DNA of 64,000 nucleotides from CAYLPJ01 sp964385465 (lineage in GTDB: Bacteria > Planctomycetota > Phycisphaerae > SM23-33), in assembly GCA_964385465.1 (NCBI GenBank), contig CAYLPJ010000031.1, forward strand, positions 1 through 64,000, written 5' to 3'. Positions 9,975-17,995 of the stretch are shown piece after piece. Made by a program: the position numbers and the translations under genes. The notes under the pieces are model-generated. The model did not search any database, was not told the origin of the DNA, and saw nothing but the letters and a program-made list of their open reading frames with translations. Each line of letters starts with the position of its first letter. Position 1 is the first letter of the stretch.

Positions 9975-12338
9975 ATGAATGCCTTCGGCGCGTCCCTGAC
10001 GGCGGCCGCGTTGCTCCTGCTTGCGGGCGCCCGCCCTTCCCCGGCGGATGGTCCGCCGTTCTCCAACTACTGCCGGCGCTTGCGGCAGCGAGTCCAGGGC
10101 CGGAAACACGGTTTCCTCGCGGGCAACGTCACCTACTACGTCGGGGGCTTTCACGCCAGTTGGGAGGTGACCGAACACGAGACCCTCGGCCTGACGCACC
10201 CGTTCCATCACGACCTTCGCAGCCGGGGCGTCGGGCTGGTCGAGAGCCGCGGCGAAGGCCCCGCCGACACCGGTCTCGGCAACGACTTCCTGGGCTGGGA
10301 GTTCTACAAGGACACACGCATCCTCTACGGCAGCGTGATTGTGGGCGGGAAGACCCATCGCCACCCCGTCCCGAAGAGCATGGTCTGGCAACCGGACCGG
10401 ATGATCTGCGAGTACGAGGTTCCCGGCGTCCGCCTGCGGGAGGAGAAGTTCATTGCCCGCAATGACGCCGCCTGCTCGATCCTCACCGCGTCGCGTCCCG
10501 TGACGTTGCGATTCGACGGACGGAGCTTCTATGGTCGGCACAGTCGGACGAGCACGGCGACGATTCGGTACGAAGCACAACACAACGCCATCCACATCGT
10601 GGAAGGCGGCACGACGAGATGCCGGCCCGAGACGGACGGTTCCCAGCGCACCGGGCCGATCATGTACCAGGGCATGAGCACCGTCCTTGCCGCTTCCAGG
10701 GATTTCTCCGCGAACCACCGGTTCACCAAGGGCGAACACGGCGAGATGCACTACGAGTTCGACATCCCCTGCGACGGCAACGGCGTGGTCGTCGTCTGGG
10801 CCATGCACGATGAGTACGGTCCGGCGCTGAAGACCGCGATGGCCGTGCTCGCCGCGCCGCGCAAGGCCCTGGCGGCGAAGACGCGCGAAGTGAATCGGCA
10901 GCTCAACGAGGACATCCCGTGGTTCCGCTGTTCCGACCGGACGTTCGAGGACATCTACTACTATCTCTGGTCGCTGTACCTGATGTACTCCATCGACGCT
11001 CAAAAGGGCTGGGAGATGGAGCCGCACACGCAGACGGCCGTCAACAACTTCCTGGGGATGCACCGCTACGACGCGACGTTCCAGATCAAGGTGGGCGCCT
11101 GGACCGGCGACAAGCCGCACTACGCCTACGGAAACGTTCTCACGTGGAAGCATCTGTACCGAAGCGGCCATTTCCGAAGATACCCGAACGGCGCCATCGC
11201 GCTGGCCGACACCAAGGGAACGACGTGGCACTCCGGGGTCTACGGGCTCGAACTGTCGGAGCACGTTCTGGGCGCCTGGCAGATCTACCGGCACACGGGC
11301 GACACCACATTCCTGCGGGATTGCTACGAGGGCTATTTCCGCGAGGTCTTTCGCAAGGTGATCCCCCCATTCTTCTCCAATCACTTCGAGGTGGCGGAAG
11401 CCCTCGCGGCCATGGCCCGGGTCACCGGGCACCGGGACGACATCCAGCAATGGAAACGGATGGTCCCTCGCGACCCGCGCCGGATTCGGGACTGGTTTGA
11501 CGCGCGCTGGCAGGCAAACGAACACGAGGACTTCTTCGCCGGGCCACAGAACGGCATGCTGATGACGACGGGGTTCTGGCACATGCGCTCCAGGTACTTC
11601 CCACGCGAATACGCATCGAGGATGGTCGCTTCATGGGCGCTGGACGCCGACAGGGGCTTCTACGGCGACTTCTTCCCCCTGGCCATGGCGCGCCGGGCCA
11701 TGGAGGAGTTCGCCACAGACGTGGACCACTCGTTCGGCTACACGCCGGACACGGCGTACTTCACGTTGAGCGGCATGTTCCGTCAACGGCTCGGGGAACC
11801 GGCGTGGCGGCTGACGCTGAATCATCTGAAACACTACAACTTCAGTGCCGAATGGGGCATTCCGGTCGCCCCGGAAGCCTACACGCGGAGCGGAAGGTTG
11901 TTCGGCGACCAGTACTCGAACTTCAACGCCGGCAAGCTGTTGCTGTACATCGAAGGCCTTGCGGGGCTGGAATACTCCATTCCCGATGACCGGCTTGTCG
12001 TGCACGACACCATGCCCCGAAGCTGGGAATGGATGGAAGTCCGCATCCCCATCCGAATGCCCGGCGAGAAGAAGACTCACTGGCCGGTGGTCCGGTATGA
12101 ACGATCGCGGGGTGACGGCGAGGTCGTCAAGTCGGTCCGCGTTACCGACTGCCCACTGAGAATCACGATCGAACCGTGGTCCGAGGGGAAGCGGGTGATC
12201 GGTTCCGACAGGCAGCCCGCCGACGGCCCGAAGCCGACGCCGTCGGGCTATCCGCACTACCGCAGGTACGAGTTCGATGATCGGCACTCGGCGGCCCGCG
12301 TGAGGCTTCGCCTCAAGGACGGCTCAGCCACGCGTTGA
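9975..12338 (+). CDS. Secreted six-hairpin glycosidase-like protein
   Basis: A 787-residue protein with an N-terminal signal peptide (hydrophobic core at about residues 6-20, followed by ADG). Residues 40-300 look like an all-beta N-terminal domain. The rest is rich in Trp, Tyr and helices with blocks such as YYYLWSLYLMYS, LTWKHLYRSG and GLELSEHVLGAWQ, the pattern of an (alpha/alpha)6-barrel glycosidase (GH37/63/65-like clans). A specific family cannot be named. The start chosen is the ATG before the signal peptide; the same frame is open further upstream but reads as noise. It follows the broken SGNH gene by 31 nt, probably in one transcript, and converges on the DUF1593 gene. Confidence 0.75.
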   Translation: MNAFGASLTAAALLLLAGARPSPADGPPFSNYCRRLRQRVQGRKHGFLAGNVTYYVGGFHASWEVTEHETLGLTHPFHHDLRSRGVGLVESRGEGPADTGLGNDFLGWEFYKDTRILYGSVIVGGKTHRHPVPKSMVWQPDRMICEYEVPGVRLREEKFIARNDAACSILTASRPVTLRFDGRSFYGRHSRTSTATIRYEAQHNAIHIVEGGTTRCRPETDGSQRTGPIMYQGMSTVLAASRDFSANHRFTKGEHGEMHYEFDIPCDGNGVVVVWAMHDEYGPALKTAMAVLAAPRKALAAKTREVNRQLNEDIPWFRCSDRTFEDIYYYLWSLYLMYSIDAQKGWEMEPHTQTAVNNFLGMHRYDATFQIKVGAWTGDKPHYAYGNVLTWKHLYRSGHFRRYPNGAIALADTKGTTWHSGVYGLELSEHVLGAWQIYRHTGDTTFLRDCYEGYFREVFRKVIPPFFSNHFEVAEALAAMARVTGHRDDIQQWKRMVPRDPRRIRDWFDARWQANEHEDFFAGPQNGMLMTTGFWHMRSRYFPREYASRMVASWALDADRGFYGDFFPLAMARRAMEEFATDVDHSFGYTPDTAYFTLSGMFRQRLGEPAWRLTLNHLKHYNFSAEWGIPVAPEAYTRSGRLFGDQYSNFNAGKLLLYIEGLAGLEYSIPDDRLVVHDTMPRSWEWMEVRIPIRMPGEKKTHWPVVRYERSRGDGEVVKSVRVTDCPLRITIEPWSEGKRVIGSDRQPADGPKPTPSGYPHYRRYEFDDRHSAARVRLRLKDGSATR

Positions 12339-12364
12339 CGATCCGGCGCCGAGCGCGGGTCGGG

Positions 12365-13858
12365 CTAGTCGGCCTCGGCGGCCAGGACCACGCGGCGGTA
12401 GTCGGTCAGGGGGACGACGTCGCTGTCGTCGGTGACCTCCAGGATCACGTGGATCTCGGTGCCGTCGGCGTCGGCGGGAAGGCGGAAGGAGCACGCGGCG
12501 GCGTCGGCGCCGGCGATCTCGGGCAGTTCGCCGCGGTAGCTGCCGGCCTCGGGATAGAAGTACCAGCGATACGCGAGCTTGTCGTCGTCGGGGTCGCTGG
12601 AGGCCGACGCGTCGAGGGTCACCTTTTCGCCGGCGGCAACACTGCGGAGGAGGATCGCGGCGGTCTTGTCGCCATCGACGGCCGCGACGGGATGGTGGTT
12701 GGCCTGGTCGTAGGGCTTGACGCACCAGTCGAAGCGGGCGCGGCAGTTGGCGAGCATGGCCTTCCGCCACCGCCAGACGGGCACGAACTCGCCCTCCCAG
12801 ACCTTGCCGTCGTCGGGGTTCACCCAGCGGTCGGCGTCCTCGGTGTAGACGTGGAAGTCACCGTAGCCTTTCTCGTCGCGGCGGACGCTGCCGTGGCGGG
12901 ACCAGACGTTCTTCTGCCTGGTCCGCGTGAACCGCCCGCTCCAGCCGCCCCAGTGCGGGTGCTCGACGTCGTAGAGCCCCTTGTTCACCAGCCCCATCCA
13001 GGGGACCGTCCCGCCGCCTTCGAGGAAGCCTTTGCCCCCGAAGCGGTAGGGGTACATCTCGCCGAGCGGGCCGTGCCCTCGCATGATGTGGGCCTCGGCC
13101 CATTCGTGCTGGCCCTGGTGGGTCCGCGGGTAGGGCTGCCAGCAGTACGGCCCGGCGGGCTTGTCGGGGTCGCGGCTCTGGCCCATGTAGCCGTAGGTCT
13201 GGTGGTTGCTTCGGATCCAGTGCACGGTGGGAAACTCGTGGCAGATCCACGCGCCGCAGTTGTCCTGCGCGCCGTTTTCGAAGACGCGCAGCTTGCCCAC
13301 CATCGCGGCGAGGGCCTCGCCGGCGTGCCTGGCCCGCAGGTCCACGAGGGCCTGGGCGAGCGTGTTCGAGCCGGCGTTGACCACCACGTTCAGCGGGCGC
13401 GGATCGTCCCGCTCCAGCGCGGCGACGAGGATCTTCGAGCCCGGCGAGGAGTTGCCCTCCCCCACGTCCGCCAGTCCGTACTTCGTCTGCCCCGGGGCAA
13501 CGATGCCTCGCAGGTACCCCGCCGTAGGCCAGCCGTCGGCGTGCAGGCGCAGGTTCGCCTCCACCTTCGCGTAGCCGTCGATGAGCTTGTGGAACAGCTC
13601 GGGGTGAACGACGCGCTTGAACGGGTTGCCCGCGTGCTCGTTGAGGAACTTGCCCGTCACGGCGATCAGCCCCTCCAGCTCGAACTCGTTGCTGTTGACG
13701 AGCATGTGGGTCATCTGCTGCTCCTCGTCCGGCTCGTTGCCCATGTCGGCGAGGATGACCAGCCGGGGCCGAGGCAGCGCGGGCTTTCCCCCGCCGGCGG
13801 CGGTGCAGAGCGACGCGACGGCCAGCAGAACGATCAGCGCGGTGGTGAAGGTGTTCAT
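12365..13858 (-). CDS. DUF1593 (nucleoside-hydrolase-like, Sde182-type) secreted protein
   Basis: 497 residues with a signal peptide (1-20). RLVILADMGNEPDEEQQMTH is the acidic N-terminal motif shared by DUF1593 proteins and the inosine/uridine nucleoside hydrolase fold. The C-terminal 100 residues (from about VAAVDGDKTA, with LDASASSDPD) form a PKD-like beta domain as in Sde182-type proteins. GGGAGAAG stands just before the ATG at 13858. It lies 59 nt downstream of the pectate-lyase-like gene and probably shares its transcript. In this family a role in binding or cleaving plant-type polysaccharide is suspected but the substrate is unknown. Confidence 0.85.
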   Translation of the reverse strand: MNTFTTALIVLLAVASLCTAAGGGKPALPRPRLVILADMGNEPDEEQQMTHMLVNSNEFELEGLIAVTGKFLNEHAGNPFKRVVHPELFHKLIDGYAKVEANLRLHADGWPTAGYLRGIVAPGQTKYGLADVGEGNSSPGSKILVAALERDDPRPLNVVVNAGSNTLAQALVDLRARHAGEALAAMVGKLRVFENGAQDNCGAWICHEFPTVHWIRSNHQTYGYMGQSRDPDKPAGPYCWQPYPRTHQGQHEWAEAHIMRGHGPLGEMYPYRFGGKGFLEGGGTVPWMGLVNKGLYDVEHPHWGGWSGRFTRTRQKNVWSRHGSVRRDEKGYGDFHVYTEDADRWVNPDDGKVWEGEFVPVWRWRKAMLANCRARFDWCVKPYDQANHHPVAAVDGDKTAAILLRSVAAGEKVTLDASASSDPDDDKLAYRWYFYPEAGSYRGELPEIAGADAAACSFRLPADADGTEIHVILEVTDDSDVVPLTDYRRVVLAAEAD

Positions 13859-13917
13859 GGCTTCTCCCGGATGGCGGTCGTAAGCGGGGCGCCGGGCGGT
13901 ACGTGCCCGGGGGGGCT

Positions 13918-15810
13918 TCAGCGCCCGCCGCAGGCGCGATACAGCGGCAGGTGGTAGTGCTGGAGGTGCTTGCGGGGCAGCTCGCGCGTCTCGCCGGAGC
14001 GCGTCTCGTGGACGATGGTCGTGAACGGCTGGTTCCAGTGGTAGAAGCCGAACGTCAGCGACGCGTCGGAGTCCACCAGCGTGAACATCGGCGGGTCCAG
14101 CTTCTGGTTCTTCCACGACTGGTAGCTCACGCCGCCGAGCAGCTCGACCTTCGCGCCGCCCGTGGCCACGATGTGCCGCGACCGGCCCTCGGTCTTGAGC
14201 CCCAGCACCCAGAGCTGCCCGCCGTCGACGTGGATCATGTCCTTCTCCGGGCTCTCGGGGTTGAGCTGGCGGGCCCAGAGCCTCTCGCCCTTGCCGATCT
14301 TCAGCGTGCCCGTGCGGCTGGGCGAGACGTCCTCGATGAACCACCGCCCGCCGGGACAGGGCTTCTTGTGCACGCCGGCGTGGTTGACGTTGCGGATCAC
14401 CACCGGGCGGTCCGAGCCGTTGGCGAACATCACCGCGTACGCCGGGCACTTCCACCCGCCCAGCAGGAAGAACCGCTCGACCGCCACCGCCTCGCAGGTC
14501 AGCTCGTCGAAGGTGAACAGCGCCGCCCCCGCCTTGAACTTGCCCTCCGGGTCGGCCACGTCGGCGATGTTCGACATGCCGATAACCCGCCGCACGCTGC
14601 CGTGAACCCGCACCGGCGAGGTGAACCTCGGGTACCTCCGCTTGCCCGCCAGGCGCGGGATGTACACCGTCGTCTTGCCCGCCTCGGCCGCGGCGTCGAG
14701 GGCGGCCTGGAGCGCGGCCGAGTCGTCGCCGTCCGCGGGCCAGTCCACCTTCTGCCACTTGCTCAGGTCGCTCTCCCACGGAACTTCCGGGGTCTCCTCG
14801 ATCGGCAGGCGGAGGCTCTTGAGCTCGCAGCCGAACGGCGAGTGGGCCTTGCCGGCGTACCACTCGGCCAGTTCGCCCTCCCCGTGGGCCTTGCCCTCGG
14901 CGTCGCGAAGGACATTCCCATATCCGCTTGCGCGAATGTCCCTGCCGAAAAACTTGCGGCTCTCGGTGACGATGGCGGCCGCGTCGGCGGACCCGCCGGT
15001 CAGCGTCGCCTCGATGAGCGTCATGTGGGCGTTCTTGTTGAGCTTCAGCGCCGGGACGCGGTTCTCGCTGACCAGCCCCCGCATGGACGTGCGGGCGTTG
15101 TGGTTGAGGAAGCCAAGCACCCGCTGGCGGCGCAGCGTCAGGTGCTCGAAGACCAGGGCGAACGTGTCGTTGGTCCGCACGCCGTAGTCGAAGCCGACCA
15201 CCGTGACGTGCTTGACGAGGTTCGGGCCGTTCTGGCCCTGAGTCATGTCCAAGCCCAGAACGCCCGCCCCGGCCGGGTCGCTGCTGCGAACCGTCACGTG
15301 GTACACCCCGCCGGTGTTGTTGCTCATGAACCGCAGGCCCACCGCGCCGGGGTTGCCCCGTCCGACGTCCACCGTCAGGTTGCGGACGTACCCGTGCATC
15401 GTGTCGCCCGTGCCCTGGCCCTTGTAGACCGACACCGCCACCTTCGGCTTCGACGCGTCGCCGAAGCCCGGGCAGCGGTCCTTCAGCCGGATGACCGTCC
15501 CGGCCTCGCTCTGGCCCTGCCACGTCAGGAACCGATCCCGGCTGTGGGCCTTGCCCCCGAAGATCCCCACGCCGTCGCTGATCAGGTACGTCCCGTTGGG
15601 GAAGTACAGCGTGTCCGGGATGCCCTTGACCGTGTCGACCGCCTTCTGGATCGCGGCCGTGTCGTCGGCCTTGCCGTCCCCCACCGCCCCGAACTGCTTG
15701 ACGCTGACCACGCCGGCGTCGTCGGGAAACACGATGTCCTCCCCCGCCGCCAACCCGCCGAACGCCGCCACCGCCAGCACCGCCGCTGCCAACCGCCACG
15801 TCCCGTTCAT
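13918..15810 (-). CDS. Secreted pectate-lyase-superfamily (right-handed beta-helix) protein
   Basis: 630 residues. The ATG at 15810 has AAAGGAGAAGG immediately upstream and leads directly into a signal peptide with an Ala-rich core (about residues 6-20); an earlier in-frame ATG at 15828 would include the SD in the coding region. VVSVKQFGAVGDGKADDTAA (about 33-52) is the classic start of the Pectate_lyase_3/GH28-like helix. A second helix module begins near residue 320 with DGDDSAALQAALDAAAEAGK, so the protein carries two beta-helix units. It is the promoter-proximal gene before the DUF1593 gene and probably a polysaccharide lyase or hydrolase acting outside the cell. The catalytic residues cannot be identified with confidence. 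Confidence 0.85.
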   Translation of the reverse strand: MNGTWRLAAAVLAVAAFGGLAAGEDIVFPDDAGVVSVKQFGAVGDGKADDTAAIQKAVDTVKGIPDTLYFPNGTYLISDGVGIFGGKAHSRDRFLTWQGQSEAGTVIRLKDRCPGFGDASKPKVAVSVYKGQGTGDTMHGYVRNLTVDVGRGNPGAVGLRFMSNNTGGVYHVTVRSSDPAGAGVLGLDMTQGQNGPNLVKHVTVVGFDYGVRTNDTFALVFEHLTLRRQRVLGFLNHNARTSMRGLVSENRVPALKLNKNAHMTLIEATLTGGSADAAAIVTESRKFFGRDIRASGYGNVLRDAEGKAHGEGELAEWYAGKAHSPFGCELKSLRLPIEETPEVPWESDLSKWQKVDWPADGDDSAALQAALDAAAEAGKTTVYIPRLAGKRRYPRFTSPVRVHGSVRRVIGMSNIADVADPEGKFKAGAALFTFDELTCEAVAVERFFLLGGWKCPAYAVMFANGSDRPVVIRNVNHAGVHKKPCPGGRWFIEDVSPSRTGTLKIGKGERLWARQLNPESPEKDMIHVDGGQLWVLGLKTEGRSRHIVATGGAKVELLGGVSYQSWKNQKLDPPMFTLVDSDASLTFGFYHWNQPFTTIVHETRSGETRELPRKHLQHYHLPLYRACGGR

Positions 15811-16671
15811 GGCCTTCTCCTTTCCCATGTACCCGACAGCATACTCTCCGCGGGCCCGGAGACCAGCCTGCATTTGGCAGCGGACCCACCCGCCCCGATC
15901 GCTGAGGGGTCCCGGACCGCGGGCCCCATCGGCTCAGGGCCGCCTGCGAGCTGCGGCATCCCCCCACCCGACGGGCCCCGCCCCGGACCCGGGGCAGACC
16001 GCATGAGCCGCCGGTGTGTCGGCTCTGTCCACCCCTGAAATTGTGGACACACAGCAGTAGAATCACATGTAAAGCCTGCAATAAAAACGTCTTAGATTTT
16101 GATGTCGCCTGTCCGCCCCGGAGGTACGGTGTCCAGAGTAGTTACGTGTAGAGTATCTCACCTACCGTCGGTCCAGGAACCGCGGAAGACAGTGGCCGAG
16201 CCCTGACCGGAAGGCAATCGCCTCCCGGTGCCGGAGCGCTTCGGGCGGGGCGCAGGGGCGCCGTCGCGGCCGACGTCTGCACGCTTGACGTGACGACCCC
16301 ACTGTGTAGGCGGCCGCCATGCGCGAAGAAACCGCCGCCCCGACCGACACCCTCCAGATCAAGCGTCGCGCCTTGTGGACTGCGACGGCCAGCGCGCCGG
16401 TTCGACGGGGCGCGGGGGGTGCCCTCGCGGCCGTGCCTGCCTGGGCCCCGGGGCGAGCGATCCGGTCAGCAACGGAAGGGGCATGGGCGCGGGATTGCGG
16501 GTTGTCCGCCGTTCTGCCGAGCTCACGGTCGAGGTGTCCGGACGGGGCTCGGATACTCGCCGCCAGTGCCGAAACGGAGCACGTGGCTTGTCCTGCGCGG
16601 GCCGATCGGCGAAAGTGGTGGCCGAGAGGCGACGATCGGGACGCGCAGATAGATGAAGGATGGTCCGCGTG
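15811..16671. other. 860-bp spacer without a recognisable gene
   Basis: This divergent spacer separates the beta-helix gene from the FN3/propeller gene. Open frames on both strands lack SD sequences and read as Arg/Ala/Pro-rich noise. An A+T-richer island (about 16035-16165) stands out against the surrounding DNA and contains an inverted repeat at 16026-16049. No RNA gene or transposase was recognised. Confidence 0.5.
16026..16049. repeat. Short perfect inverted repeat resembling an insertion-sequence end
   Basis: TGTCCAC (16026-16032) and GTGGACA (16043-16049) are perfect inverted arms around CCCTGAAATT. The layout resembles termini of IS3-group elements, which often carry a CCCC-rich and GTGGACA-type end, but no transposase or second end was found. 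It could equally be an operator or chance. Confidence 0.3.
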
Positions 16672-17925
16672 ATGATTCGCAGAGCGATTGGGTCTGACAC
16701 GATGACGTTCGCCATGGCCGCCGCGGCCGTGCTGTGGGTCTGCGGTGCCCCCGCCCCGGGAGCCGAGAAGGCCGCCGAGCCGCCGCCGGGTCCGACGGGG
16801 CTGACCGCGACGCCGCTGGACGCGGCCGTCGTGCTCAAGTGGACGCCGGTAGGCGAGTCGGTAGAGTTCTACCAGGTCCACCGGTCCACCCAGGCCGGCG
16901 AGCTCGGCGAGCGGGTGCTGCGGCTCAAGCCGCTGACGCGTTTCCGCAAGCGGCCGATGCACGGCCCGCCGGTGGACGGCAACCTCGCGAACGGGACGAC
17001 GTATTACTATACCGTCCGCAGCGAGGCCCCCGACGGCACGCTCGGGGGGTTCTCCGAGCAGGTGGCCGCGACGCCCCGGGCCAACACCCGCCTGGCCGTG
17101 CCGCGGATCAGGGGGACCTACTGGCAGGTCGCCCCGCACTCGCCGAGCGACTACCGGTGGGACAACGGCGAGCGCGACAACGCCTGCGACTTCTCGATCT
17201 GGCAGGCGGCCGACGGGACCTGGCAGCTCGTCTCGTGCATCCGCTCGACGACGATCCCCGGTCGCACGCGGCTGTTCTACCGCTGGGAGGGCAGGAAGAT
17301 CACCGACCGGATGTGGACGCCGAAGGGCGTGTTCGCCACGGCCGACGCCAACGAGCCGCACAACGAGGTCGCCGGGCGGATGCAGGCCCCGCAGGTCTTC
17401 CGCTGGAAGGGCCGCTACTGGATGATCTACAACAGCAACGGCGCCCACCTGATGGTCAGCGACGACGGCAAGCGGTTCAAGCGGGCGCCCAACGCGGCGG
17501 GCACGTACCGCCTGTTCGACTCCGGGCGGGACATCGGCCTGCTGGACAACCGCGACCGCGACGGCCGGTGGTACGCCTACTGGGTGGACAACAAGCCGGG
17601 CATGCACCTGACGCGGTCGAAGGGTGCGAACCTGCTGGGCGAGTGGGAAGACCGCGGGCACCTGTACCACCCGGGCTTCTTCGAGAGCCCGTTCGTCCAG
17701 CCGTACGGCGGGCGGTACTACCTCTTCGTGCCCAACTACGTGGTGGTCAGCGACGATCCCGAGGACTTCGACAAGCCGCTGCTGACGTTCCTGGAAGATG
17801 AGAAGAACGTCAGCAAGGGCGCCGCCGAGATCATCCGCGACCCCAAGGCCGACAAGTGGTACATCGCGGGGTACGGCAAGGGCATCTACGTTGCCGAGAT
17901 CGTGTGGCGCCCGCCGGCGAAGTAG
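16672..17925 (+). CDS. Secreted FN3 + five-bladed beta-propeller (GH43/GH32-like) protein
   Basis: About 417 residues from the ATG at 16672; AAGGA ends 11 nt before it. An alternative ATG at 16660 lies directly on the AAGG. The start is followed by a signal peptide ending near APAPGAEK. An FN3 domain follows (PPGPTGLTATPLDAAVVLKW onward, about 37-125), then a propeller-like region with DFSIWQAADGTWQLVSCIRS, QAPQVFRWKGRYWMIYNSNG and FFESPFVQPYGGRYYLF, typical of GH43/GH32/GH68-clan propellers. The catalytic Asp/Asp/Glu set cannot be assigned securely. It precedes the GH95 fucosidase by 70 nt and is probably cotranscribed with it. Confidence 0.78.
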   Translation: MIRRAIGSDTMTFAMAAAAVLWVCGAPAPGAEKAAEPPPGPTGLTATPLDAAVVLKWTPVGESVEFYQVHRSTQAGELGERVLRLKPLTRFRKRPMHGPPVDGNLANGTTYYYTVRSEAPDGTLGGFSEQVAATPRANTRLAVPRIRGTYWQVAPHSPSDYRWDNGERDNACDFSIWQAADGTWQLVSCIRSTTIPGRTRLFYRWEGRKITDRMWTPKGVFATADANEPHNEVAGRMQAPQVFRWKGRYWMIYNSNGAHLMVSDDGKRFKRAPNAAGTYRLFDSGRDIGLLDNRDRDGRWYAYWVDNKPGMHLTRSKGANLLGEWEDRGHLYHPGFFESPFVQPYGGRYYLFVPNYVVVSDDPEDFDKPLLTFLEDEKNVSKGAAEIIRDPKADKWYIAGYGKGIYVAEIVWRPPAK

Positions 17926-17995
17926 CGTGCGGCCGGCGGTGTTCGGCGGCCGGGCGGCACGCGGCCCGGCGGAAGCCGCAAGACGGGAGATACCA

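Noticed and set aside
13859..16081. N-terminal extension of the DUF1593 frame to 16081
   Set aside because: The extension overlaps the beta-helix gene in another frame and is Gly/Arg-rich; the signal peptide and SD place the start at 13858.
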